Positions 1-4,879 are shown, counted from the first letter of the stretch. The stretch is DNA of 5,742 bases from Oscillospiraceae bacterium (GCA_004554485.1 SFLS01000040.1:1-5742), one strand, 5' to 3'. Translations and numbers: made by a program. Notes: generated from the sequence alone by a model not told the origin.

Positions 1-414
1 GCGCAGGATCCGCTCGTCGGCGTCGGTATCCACAAAGATCTTGATATCCATTTCTCCGGCCAGTTCCTCATCGGCAAAGATCAGGATCCCCTCCACAATG
101 ATGACCTTGGTGGGGCGCACCTCCTCGGTGCGGTCAGTGCGGTTGTGGATGGAATAATCGTACACCGGGCAATGGACGGTACGCCCCGCTTTGAGAGAGC
201 GCAGATCCTCAATAAGCAGCGAAGTATCGAACGAATCGGGGTGGTCATAATTGAGCTGACAGCGCTTTTCATAGGGCAGCTCATCGTGGCGCTTGTAGTA
301 GCTGTCGTGGTGCAGCACACACACATTCTCCCCAAAGTATTCCTGCAGCTTTTCGGTCACCGTGGTCTTGCCGCTGCCGGTCCCGCCTGCAATGCCGATC
401 ACCATCGTATTCAT
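1..414 (-). CDS. udk: Uridine kinase (partial, 3' end beyond left edge)
   Basis: Uridine/cytidine kinase of the pyrimidine salvage pathway: phosphorylates uridine or cytidine to UMP or CMP with ATP or GTP in the cytosol. The first 138 residues are present; the family is usually about 205-210 long, so roughly one third is missing to the left. Visible motifs are the P-loop GGTGSGKTT (residues 10-18), HHDSYYK (35-41) and NYDHPDSFD (55-63) of the nucleoside-binding region, PVYDYSIHNR (83-92), and VIIVEGIL (104-111), the strand that carries the family's acidic residue. The ATG at 414 is preceded by GGGGAGG at good spacing. The gene runs away from deoD, so two nucleoside-salvage genes share one control region. 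Two TATGAT boxes lie upstream (460-475) but I see no convincing -35 box with them. Recognition is secure; only the 3' end is unseen. Confidence 0.96.
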   Translation of the reverse strand, partial: MNTMVIGIAGGTGSGKTTVTEKLQEYFGENVCVLHHDSYYKRHDELPYEKRCQLNYDHPDSFDTSLLIEDLRSLKAGRTVHCPVYDYSIHNRTDRTEEVRPTKVIIVEGILIFADEELAGEMDIKIFVDTDADERILR

Positions 415-482
415 ACCCGTTTCCTCCCCGGCTTTGCGCCCCCATATTATCCTCACTGTATCATACTTTATCATATTTCGGC

Positions 483-497
483 AGCGTTCGCAACGCT
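483..497. promoter_or_regulatory. Perfect palindrome in the udk-deoD divergent spacer
   Basis: AGCGTT-CGC-AACGCT is a perfect inverted repeat with 6 bp arms and a 3 bp centre. It lies about 39 bp upstream of the proposed deoD -35 box and just upstream of the paired TATGAT boxes facing udk. Position and symmetry suit an operator for a dimeric repressor acting on both nucleoside-salvage genes, but no regulator gene is in view and the motif matches no operator I can name. It could also be a chance hairpin. Confidence 0.35.
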
Positions 498-535
498 ATT
501 TGTGCCGCCAAAAAACACCGTTTACTAAAAAGCAC

Positions 536-564
536 TCGACGACCGGCCCAAAATGTGGTATCAT
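536..564 (+). promoter_or_regulatory. deoD promoter, extended -10 type
   Basis: The -35 candidate TCGACG (536-541, four of six consensus bases) is separated by 17 bp from the -10 TATCAT (559-564, five of six). A TGG triplet directly before it makes an extended -10. This predicts a start near 571 and a leader of about 36 nt before the deoD ATG. The same TGTGGTA core recurs at the rarA promoter candidate. Confidence 0.6.
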
Positions 565-606
565 GGAATCAGAATAAAACACCCAAAACAAAAAGGAGGA
601 TTATTG

Positions 607-1317
607 ATGTCTACTCCCCATAACGCTGCCCAAAAGGGCCAGATCGCCTCTTCGGTGCTGATGGCGGGCGACCCGCTGCGCGCCCAGTTCGTGGCCGAAA
701 ACTACCTGCAGTCCCCTGTCTGCTATAATACCGTCCGGGGAATGTTGGGCTACACCGGCACATACCGCGGGGTGCCGGTCTCGGTAATGGGACACGGCAT
801 GGGCATCCCCTCCATCGGTATTTACAGCTATGAGCTGTTCCACTTCTATGATGTGGAAAATATCATCCGCTTTGGCAGCGCCGGCGCGCTGCATCCCGAC
901 CTGCGCCTGGGGGATATCGTAATCGCACAGGGGGCCTGCACCGACAGCAACTATATGGCGCAGTTCCAGCTGCCCGGCACCTACGCCCCCATTGCGGATT
1001 GGAAGCTGCTTTCCACCGCCGCCCGCCTGGCTGATGAACGCAGCCTGAAGCATATGGTGGGCAATGTACTTTCCAGCGATTGCTTCTACTCCGCCCACCC
1101 GGAGCGCACCGACCTGTGGCGCCCGATGGGTGTGCTGTGCGTGGAAATGGAGCTGCCCGCCCTGTATGCCAATGCGGCCTACGCCGGCAAGCGGGCGCTG
1201 GGCATTCTGTCCATCAGTGATATCATCGGCAAAAACGAAGAACTGAGCCCCGAGGACCGGCAGACCAAATTCACCAATATGATGGAGCTGGCGCTGGATA
1301 CAGTAACTTCCCTTTGA
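607..1317 (+). CDS. deoD: Purine nucleoside phosphorylase, DeoD type
   Basis: Hexameric-type purine nucleoside phosphorylase: splits (deoxy)adenosine, guanosine and inosine with phosphate into free base and (deoxy)ribose-1-phosphate. It has 236 residues, normal for the family. I chose the ATG at 607 because AAAAGGAGGA ends 6 bp before it and the protein then begins STPHNAAQ, as family members do; an upstream in-frame ATG at 553 would overlap the promoter. Counted with Met1, all active-site residues known from E. coli DeoD are at identical numbers: His5, Arg25 (GDPLR), Arg44 (VRGMLG), Arg88 and Ser91 (IIRFGSAG), Glu180 and Glu182 (VEMEL), Ser204-Asp205 (SISD) and Arg218. Asp205 and Arg218, the general-acid pair of this class, are both kept. 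It is a single-gene unit with its own promoter and terminator, divergent from udk. Confidence 0.97.
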   Translation: MSTPHNAAQKGQIASSVLMAGDPLRAQFVAENYLQSPVCYNTVRGMLGYTGTYRGVPVSVMGHGMGIPSIGIYSYELFHFYDVENIIRFGSAGALHPDLRLGDIVIAQGACTDSNYMAQFQLPGTYAPIADWKLLSTAARLADERSLKHMVGNVLSSDCFYSAHPERTDLWRPMGVLCVEMELPALYANAAYAGKRALGILSISDIIGKNEELSPEDRQTKFTNMMELALDTVTSL

Positions 1318-1372
1318 GCGGAGAACAAACCCGCTGGACTGCCGGAATGAGAACCCCTTGCGGGAATAAGAT

Positions 1373-1406
1373 AAAAAGAAAAAGCCCTGCGGGGCTTTTT
1401 CTTTTT
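1373..1406. terminator. Rho-independent terminator of deoD, also usable from the opposite side
   Basis: A perfect 15 bp stem with loop TGCG: the left arm is five A, G, five A, then GCCC, mirrored on the right by GGGC and two T-runs. It starts 55 bp after the deoD stop. Being symmetrical with A/T-rich flanks, it can end transcripts from both strands, and on the minus strand it forms the 3' end of the proposed small RNA. Confidence 0.9.
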
Positions 1407-1482
1407 GCGAAATCCTTTCTTTGGCGCAGAACCCCACTTGAGGAGGAACCATACGGCAGTTCCGGGGCTACTGCATCTTCGC
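1373..1482 (-). ncRNA. Candidate small structured RNA, undescribed
   Basis: About 110 nt on the minus strand, bounded by a promoter (1489-1517) and a terminator (1373-1406), with no convincing reading frame. The predicted transcript begins at about 1482 with GCGAAG, which closes on UUUCGC (1412-1407) directly before the terminator. Inside, stems are nested: GCAG/CUGC, then CCCC/GGGG, then a hairpin GGAAC/GUUCC with a 9 nt loop. A one-sided bulge next to the GUUCC arm reads UCCUCAAGU. Together with the preceding bases it gives CCUCCUC, complementary to Shine-Dalgarno sites, as in many Gram-positive regulatory RNAs. I do not recognise it as 6S, SRP RNA, a T-box or a known riboswitch. It could instead be a copy of a dispersed structured repeat. 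Its existence as an RNA is inference from promoter, fold and terminator. Confidence 0.45.
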
Positions 1483-1488
1483 AGCTTA

Positions 1489-1517
1489 ATAATATCACCA
1501 TATAAATATTAAGTAAA
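1489..1517 (-). promoter_or_regulatory. Minus-strand promoter for the candidate small RNA
   Basis: On the minus strand TTTACT (1517-1512) is followed after 17 bp by TATTAT (1494-1489), and TGA directly precedes it as an extended -10. The predicted start, about 7 nt downstream, falls at 1482, where the closing stem of the folded RNA begins. The -35 box touches the palindrome at 1517-1531. Confidence 0.55.
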
Positions 1518-1531
1518 GTGTAATTTACACT
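1517..1531. promoter_or_regulatory. Palindromic operator between divergent promoters
   Basis: AGTGTAA-T-TTACACT is a perfect inverted repeat with 7 bp arms around one base. Its right arm contains the TTTACA -35 candidate of the ribbon-helix-helix gene and its left edge touches the -35 of the minus-strand RNA. A repressor bound here would block both. The product of the adjacent gene, a ribbon-helix-helix protein, is the natural candidate, since such proteins commonly regulate themselves from palindromes. The symmetry is directly seen; the binding is inference. Confidence 0.55.
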
Positions 1532-1551
1532 AATTTTTGTGTGTATATTGT
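1524..1551 (+). promoter_or_regulatory. Promoter of the ribbon-helix-helix gene
   Basis: TTTACA (1524-1529, five of six) is followed after 16 bp by TATTGT (1546-1551). TATATT (1544-1549) is an alternative -10, but leaves only 14 bp. A start near 1558 gives a leader of about 33 nt. The -35 lies inside the palindrome. Confidence 0.45.
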
Positions 1552-1562
1552 AGTTGTTTTGC

Positions 1563-1577
1563 CCCCTACAATAGGGG
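1563..1577 (+). promoter_or_regulatory. Leader hairpin beside the ribosome site of the small regulator
   Basis: CCCCTA-CAA-TAGGGG forms a perfect 6 bp stem with a 3 nt loop. It sits at the very start of the predicted leader and ends three bases before the AGGTGA ribosome site at 1580-1585. It may stabilise the mRNA, limit translation, or act as a second DNA site. Confidence 0.35.
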
Positions 1578-1590
1578 TGAGGTGATAAAA

Positions 1591-1764
1591 GTGCTGCGAA
1601 TTGAGCGAGATGAATATGTAAATCGAACTTTCCGCATGAATAAAAAGCTGGTAGACCGCATGGAACAGGTATGTAACGCCAAAAATATTTCACTAAATAA
1701 ACTGATGGTGATTTGTGTGGAATATGCACTGGATAACCTGGAGGAGGACGAGCCGGAGCAATAA
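1591..1764 (+). CDS. Small ribbon-helix-helix (Arc/CopG-like) DNA-binding protein
   Basis: A 57-residue protein whose pattern fits a ribbon-helix-helix regulator, which binds DNA as a dimer through a two-stranded ribbon. Predicted elements are strand VNRTFRM (10-16), helix A from NKKLVDRMEQV (17-27), the turn NISLNK (32-37) with the usual Ser capping helix B, helix B (34-50) and an acidic tail LEEDEPEQ. The GTG at 1591 is preferred because AGGTGA lies five bases before it; an in-frame GTG at 1582 is also possible with the upstream GGGG. The product is too short to carry another domain, and no toxin-like gene follows, so an antitoxin role has no support here. It faces the candidate small RNA across a shared palindrome, suggesting self-regulation and control of that RNA. 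The fold assignment is fairly firm; the target is inferred. Confidence 0.8.
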   Translation: MLRIERDEYVNRTFRMNKKLVDRMEQVCNAKNISLNKLMVICVEYALDNLEEDEPEQ

Positions 1765-1817
1765 GGTAACCGGACACCTCCAGCTGCTGATCAACGACCT
1801 GAAAACAAAGAACGCAT

Positions 1818-1855
1818 AAAAAGAGAGTATCACCATAGCGGGATACTCTCTTTTT
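1818..1855. terminator. Shared bidirectional terminator between convergent genes
   Basis: A perfect 14 bp stem (A-run plus GAGAGTATC, mirrored by GATACTCTC plus T-run) with a 10 nt loop. It stands 53 bp after the stop of the ribbon-helix-helix gene and 11 bp after the stop of the sdpI-like gene coming from the other side. The A- and T-runs on its two sides let it end both transcripts. Confidence 0.9.
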
Positions 1856-1866
1856 AAACACGCCAT

Positions 1867-2247
1867 TCACTGGCGGCGAACACCGTTTTCATCAAAGGTC
1901 GCCTGCAGCTTCTTTTCCACCACAAAAATGGAAACCAGGAGCGGAACGATTTGCAGCAGGCAAAGGACCCCGCCGAAAATGCCGACGGATTCCGTTTTTT
2001 CACCCAGAAAAAGCAGCATCAGCACCACGGTGGCAATCAGCTCCACCCAGCCCCATCGCTGCCAAAGCCGGCCGCATTCCCGATGGGCAAAAACCCAGGT
2101 TTCGCGGTTTTTCATGGAACGGGCGGTGCGGTAGCCGAGAATATAGTTGATCTCCCGGGGCGGATGATACTGCATCATCCATCCTGCACAGATCATCACA
2201 AGCGGGATCAGCAGATCGCAGCAAAACATAAAAATCCAGAAGCCCAC
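1867..2247 (-). CDS. SdpI-family small membrane protein
   Basis: A 126-residue integral membrane protein. Segment 1 spans about residues 3-25, followed by the family hallmark around YILGYRTARSMKN (35-47) and ETWVFAHRECGRLW (49-62). Segment 2 follows at about 69-82 and segment 3 at 88-110, with a short charged tail. The GYRT-xxSMK-x-ETW-xFAH pattern is the conserved core of the SdpI family, named for the Bacillus protein that gives immunity to the SdpC toxin. This is a short three-segment version and nothing nearby encodes an SDP toxin, so immunity is not implied. The start is GTG at 2247. Its ribosome site AGGAGG is formed by the last Lys-Glu-Glu codons of rarA, whose stop codon ends three bases before the GTG, so translation is probably coupled to rarA. 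Confidence 0.88.
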   Translation of the reverse strand: MGFWIFMFCCDLLIPLVMICAGWMMQYHPPREINYILGYRTARSMKNRETWVFAHRECGRLWQRWGWVELIATVVLMLLFLGEKTESVGIFGGVLCLLQIVPLLVSIFVVEKKLQATFDENGVRRQ

Positions 2248-2250
2248 CCG

Positions 2251-3516
2251 TTACTCCTCCTTTTTGCGGGATTCCCAGTAGGCCCGGGCGGCCTGCTCGG
2301 TTTTGTTATCCCCGTATTCGTAGTAACGTGTCCCGACAAGATCATCCGGCAGGTACTGCTGTGCAACCCAATGGTTGGGAAAATCGTGAGGGTAGAGGTA
2401 ATTCTGTCCCTTTTGCGTCACCTCGGCACTGTCGCAGTGAACATTCTGCAGGCAGCGGGGAAAGCCCTGTCCCCTGCCCTGCCGGATATCGGCCATAGCG
2501 GCATTGATGGCCTGATAGGAGGCATTGGATTTGGGGGCGGTGGCCAGCAGCACCGCCGCTTCCGCCAGCGGGATGCGGGCTTCCGGCAGGCCCAGCTGCA
2601 CGGCGGCATCCACGCAGGCTTTTACCGTTACGATAGCCTGCGGATAGGCCAGCCCAATATCCTCGGCCGCAATGACCAGCAACCGCCGGCAGGGGGAAAG
2701 CAGGTCGCCGGCTTCCAGCAGACGGCCCAGGTAATGCACAGCGGCATCGGGGTCGGAACCGCGAATGGACTTTTGCAGTGCCGAAAGGAGATCAAAATGC
2801 TGGTCGCCCTCGCGGTCGTAGCGCATGGCGCTGCGCTGGGCGGCTTCCTTTGCATCGGCCAGCGTGATGACCGGCTGCCCGGTGGTGGCCAGCGCGCCTA
2901 ACGCACAGATCTCCAGTGCGTTGGCAGCCTTGCGCACATCGCCGCCACAGCAGGCGGCTATATGCGCCAGGGCGCCCTCCTCGGCAGTCAGACCGGGATA
3001 CTGCTGCCGCAGCTTTTCCAGCGCCGCGGCAAGGTATTTCTGCACCTCTGCCGCTTCCACGGGTTTAAACTCAAATACCGTACAGCGGCTGAGAATGGCG
3101 TTGTAGACGTAGAAATACGGGTTTTCGGTGGTAGAGGCAATGAGGGTAATGGAGCCGTCCTCGATGTATTCCAGCAGCGTCTGCTGCTGTTTTTTATTCA
3201 GGTACTGGATCTCATCCAGATACAGCACCACACCGCCCATGGCGTCAAAGCCGCCCAGTTCGGCAATAAGCGCCTTGATATCCCCGGTAGAGGCGGTTGT
3301 GCCATTGAGACGGTAGAGCTTTTTGCCGGCGCCCGCCGCAATGATGCGCGCGGCAGTGGTTTTCCCCACGCCGGACGGCCCGTAAAAGATGAGATTGGGT
3401 AAGGTGCCGCTTTGGGCAATACGGCGCAACAGGCCCGTGGGCCCCAGCAAATGCTGCTGCCCTACCATTTCATCCAGGCTTTGCGGACGGATACGGTCTG
3501 CAAGCGGTGCCGCCAT
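2251..3516 (-). CDS. rarA: Replication-associated recombination AAA+ ATPase RarA (MgsA)
   Basis: A clamp-loader-like AAA+ ATPase that acts at stalled replication forks and gaps, where it works with single-strand-binding protein and recombination proteins. It has 421 residues, near the family norm. Walker A is GPSGVGKT (46-53), Walker B is VVLYLDE (96-102), sensor 1 is the STTENP stretch (127-132), the arginine finger is in LSRC (Arg143) and sensor 2 is GGDVRKAAN (190-198, Arg194). The C-terminal half carries RarA signatures: SDPDAAVHYLGRLLEAGD, RRLLVIAAEDIGLAYP and LATAPKSNASYQAI. The ATG at 3516 is chosen for its AAGGAGGA ribosome site 7 bases away; a GTG-like extension upstream would run into the cloverleaf DNA. 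It lies between the SodC-like gene and the sdpI-like gene on the same strand. Its leader probably contains the cloverleaf structure. Confidence 0.97.
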   Translation of the reverse strand: MAAPLADRIRPQSLDEMVGQQHLLGPTGLLRRIAQSGTLPNLIFYGPSGVGKTTAARIIAAGAGKKLYRLNGTTASTGDIKALIAELGGFDAMGGVVLYLDEIQYLNKKQQQTLLEYIEDGSITLIASTTENPYFYVYNAILSRCTVFEFKPVEAAEVQKYLAAALEKLRQQYPGLTAEEGALAHIAACCGGDVRKAANALEICALGALATTGQPVITLADAKEAAQRSAMRYDREGDQHFDLLSALQKSIRGSDPDAAVHYLGRLLEAGDLLSPCRRLLVIAAEDIGLAYPQAIVTVKACVDAAVQLGLPEARIPLAEAAVLLATAPKSNASYQAINAAMADIRQGRGQGFPRCLQNVHCDSAEVTQKGQNYLYPHDFPNHWVAQQYLPDDLVGTRYYEYGDNKTEQAARAYWESRKKEE

Positions 3517-3554
3517 GGTCTTGTCCTCCTTTTCTGGCTCCTGCAGTAGGGGGT

Positions 3555-3645
3555 GGGGCACCCGCAGGGCCGGCCGCCGAAGGCGGCCGCCGCGCGCCTG
3601 TGGCGCGCGGGCTCCGGCTGCGCCGGAGCGCCCTGCGGGCGCCCC
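3555..3645. repeat. GC-rich cloverleaf-forming palindrome array
   Basis: The outer arm is CCCGCAGGGC (3561-3570) pairing perfectly with GCCCTGCGGG (3630-3639), prolonged by five more pairs beyond one A-C mismatch (3555-3559 with 3641-3645). It encloses three perfect hairpins placed edge to edge: 3571-3589 (8 bp, loop GAA), 3590-3610 (9 bp, loop TGT) and 3611-3629 (8 bp, loop TGC). Every base from 3561 to 3639 is paired except the three triloops. A competing hairpin, GGGTG-GGG-CACCC (3551-3563), overlaps the outer arm. It could be a cruciform in DNA, a leader structure in rarA mRNA, or a copy of a dispersed palindromic element. Confidence 0.85.
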
Positions 3646-3673
3646 CGGGGAAGGAGCTGGAACTTTGATACCG

Positions 3674-4336
3674 TTATTCTACCACACTTTCGGCCGTTTG
3701 GGAACTGCTTTTGGCGAACAAATTTTCGGCCTTCTCCGTGTCGGCAGCTTCGCCCTGCGCTGAAGTCGGCTCGGGGGCGGCCATTTCCTCCTCCGGTGGA
3801 ATTTCCGCCGGCTGGGGTAGCGGCAGCAGCACCCAGTCGCCGTAAGGCTGCACGGCGTAGATTACCCCGCAGGCAATACGGTCGCCGGAATTGCCTGCGG
3901 GCTGGGAGGTAAAGTCATCCACCCCTTTATGCAGGATAACGGTGCGGCCTACGATCTCCTCGGCGGTCAGATCGCCCAGAAGCGTCACGCTCCACGCAAA
4001 GCCGGTGGCGGTGACTACCGACGGCAGATCGCCGGCGTGGCAGGGGTGTGCCGCGGCAGTAGGATTATAGTGCCCGCCGGCCTTGGCAAAGGCGTCGCCG
4101 CATCCGCTGCCTTCATGGATATGTAGTCCAAAAAACCGCTTGCGGCAGGGAGGCTGTGCGGTGGGCAGCCCCCGCAGCGATGACATGACCAGCACACCGA
4201 GCGGCGTCTGATAAAAGCGCAGCTCGCCGTTTATTTCCGGGAACTCCTCCCCGCCCTGTACCACGGCGATGGCCTGCGGACGGCTGCGCAGCATCACGAG
4301 GAACTGCCCGCCGGGGATCAGCTGATGGTTCTGCAT
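3674..4336 (-). CDS. Cu/Zn superoxide dismutase-family protein (SodC-like), no signal peptide
   Basis: Cu/Zn-SOD enzymes turn superoxide into oxygen and hydrogen peroxide. This 220-residue protein keeps the metal ligands: His72 and His74 (GLHIHEG), bridging His89 (AGGHYNP), His97, His100 and Asp103 (HPCHAGD) and His136 (VILHKG). It also keeps the active-site arginine in GNSGDRIACGVI (Arg153) and the two disulfide cysteines (Cys79, Cys156). The zinc loop is short, with only two residues between His97 and His100, one of them an extra Cys99. The N-terminus has no signal peptide, unlike most bacterial SodC, so the product is probably cytosolic. Residues about 180-220 form an acidic Pro/Glu/Ala tail with no recognised domain. 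The ATG at 4336 has GGAGGTG upstream; a longer in-frame start at 4375 would lie inside a terminator. It is first in the group sod-rarA-sdpI-like. Confidence 0.88.
   Translation of the reverse strand: MQNHQLIPGGQFLVMLRSRPQAIAVVQGGEEFPEINGELRFYQTPLGVLVMSSLRGLPTAQPPCRKRFFGLHIHEGSGCGDAFAKAGGHYNPTAAAHPCHAGDLPSVVTATGFAWSVTLLGDLTAEEIVGRTVILHKGVDDFTSQPAGNSGDRIACGVIYAVQPYGDWVLLPLPQPAEIPPEEEMAAPEPTSAQGEAADTEKAENLFAKSSSQTAESVVE
3676..3704 (-). promoter_or_regulatory. Candidate rarA promoter inside the end of the SodC-like gene
   Basis: On the minus strand TTCCCA (3704-3699, four of six) is followed after 17 bp by TAGAAT (3681-3676, five of six), with TGG directly before it as an extended -10. The box overlaps the SodC-like stop codon. 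A start near 3669 would give rarA its own mRNA with a leader of about 150 nt holding the whole cloverleaf. Confidence 0.45.
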
Positions 4337-4369
4337 AGAAAAACACCTCCGAACCATATTATGCGGCAC

Positions 4370-4407
4370 CAGCAAAAAAGCTCCCCCGCAGGGGAGCTTT
4401 TTTGCTG
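4370..4407 (-). terminator. Terminator behind the surface-protein remnant
   Basis: A perfect 17 bp stem (CAGC, six A, GCTCCCC, mirrored) with loop CGCA. It starts 14 bp after the TAG of the surface-protein remnant and stands upstream of the SodC-like gene, which it separates from the tRNA-Arg side. Its symmetry would also allow plus-strand use. A weak CATAAT box (minus strand, just after it) might start sod transcription, with no clear -35. Confidence 0.9.
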
Positions 4408-4420
4408 AAAGTGGGATGTT

Positions 4421-4735
4421 CTATTTTTTGCGGGTAAGGGCCGCCATGCCGAGAAGGGACACAACAGCCAGCGCAGCGGCTGCGCTGACAAAATCATTCG
4501 CGCCGGTGTCGGGGGTTCTCGTCCGTTTCTGGGGGCGTGGTTGCAGCATCATTGTGGTAGGTATCCAGCTGTCCATGGAAAGTACAGCCCTCAATATTTA
4601 TCGTGTCTTTGGTAGGAGTTGTATCGCCATTATACATCCCGCCGTTTACACCTAAACTTGCATTATCTATAAACTCGATGTTTTTACATTAAAAATGCCC
4701 TCGGCGACAGTCCATGTCGGATAACCGCCAGCCGC
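4421..4735 (-). pseudogene. 3' remnant of a cell-wall-anchored (NPDTG) surface protein, frameshifted
   Basis: The gene end encodes a classic sorting signal: motif PDTG, a hydrophobic stretch (VSAAAALAVVSLLGMAAL) and a TRKK tail before TAG (4423-4421). The preceding coding sequence is in another frame and ends ...PPETDEN followed by Pro. The two join as DENPDTG if one base is removed from the C5 run at 4515-4511 (minus strand). Further upstream the frame reads NIEFIDNASLGVNGGMYNGD, a beta-helix-adhesin-like style, until a TAA at 4691. A second shift at the A5 run (4685-4681) would connect it to a stretch reading GYPTWTVAEGIFNVK. No start codon or export signal is left, so the gene is dead. The native protein would have been exported and attached to peptidoglycan by a sortase. 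The sorting signal is certain by pattern; the adhesin type is a guess. Confidence 0.75.
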
Positions 4736-4809
4736 CGGGGGATATCGTCGGTGCAGCCGGTATACCGCGTCCCGTCCCGGCATTCCAGCATATAGACCCA
4801 CCAGCCCAC
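4684..4809 (-). pseudogene. Truncated GIY-YIG endonuclease domain protein (YhbQ/UPF0213-like)
   Basis: The start is clear: GTG at 4809 with GGGAGGGGG upstream, then GWWVYMLECRDGTRYTGCTD followed by DIPRRLA. This matches the front of small GIY-YIG proteins: the VYML strand stands for GIY, YTG for YIG, and DIPRRL contains the catalytic-region arginine. After about 28 residues the similarity stops and the frame continues VIRHGLSPRAFLM to a stop, 41 residues in total against about 80-100 expected. The catalytic glutamate of the missing half is absent, so no nuclease can be made. Downstream DNA switches to the surface-protein remnant at about 4725-4735, so the gene appears cut by a deletion or recombination event. 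It begins right after the tRNA-Arg terminator. Confidence 0.75.
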
Positions 4810-4844
4810 AGCGTCCCCCTCCCGGGCATAGACCGGTTCGGAAC

Positions 4845-4877
4845 AAAAAAACCGCCACAGTGGATAGTCTGTGGCGG
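4845..4877 (-). terminator. Terminator of tRNA-Arg
   Basis: On the minus strand CCGCCACAG and CTGTGGCGG form a perfect 9 bp stem around an 8 nt loop, followed by seven T. It begins two bases after the tRNA CCA end. Confidence 0.93.
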
Positions 4878-4879
4878 AA

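Noticed and set aside
1316..1335. Weak inverted repeat AGCGG...CCGCT just after deoD
   Set aside because: Only 5 bp arms with no T-run; the strong terminator 40 bp on explains the 3' end.
601..1452. Long minus-strand reading frame opposite deoD
   Set aside because: It is the antisense of a gene with all catalytic residues conserved; the translation is rich in His, Gln and Gly with no domain and no ribosome site.
1765..1817. Plus-one frame after the ribbon-helix-helix stop reading KVTGHLQLLINDLKTKNA
   Set aside because: Could be a frameshifted tail, but the upstream protein already ends like its family and there is no slippery site or separate start; too short to call.
1271..1870. Minus-strand frame spanning two terminators between deoD and sdpI-like
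   Set aside because: Runs through both hairpin terminators, the palindrome and the small-RNA region; low-complexity translation without a ribosome site.
1951..2901. Long plus-strand reading frame opposite the sdpI-like gene and rarA
   Set aside because: Crosses two well-supported minus-strand genes and has no recognisable motifs; typical GC-rich antisense frame.
3389..3912. Plus-strand Arg/Pro/Ala-rich frames over the cloverleaf
   Set aside because: Composition follows from the GC hairpins and the antisense of sod and rarA; no ribosome site.
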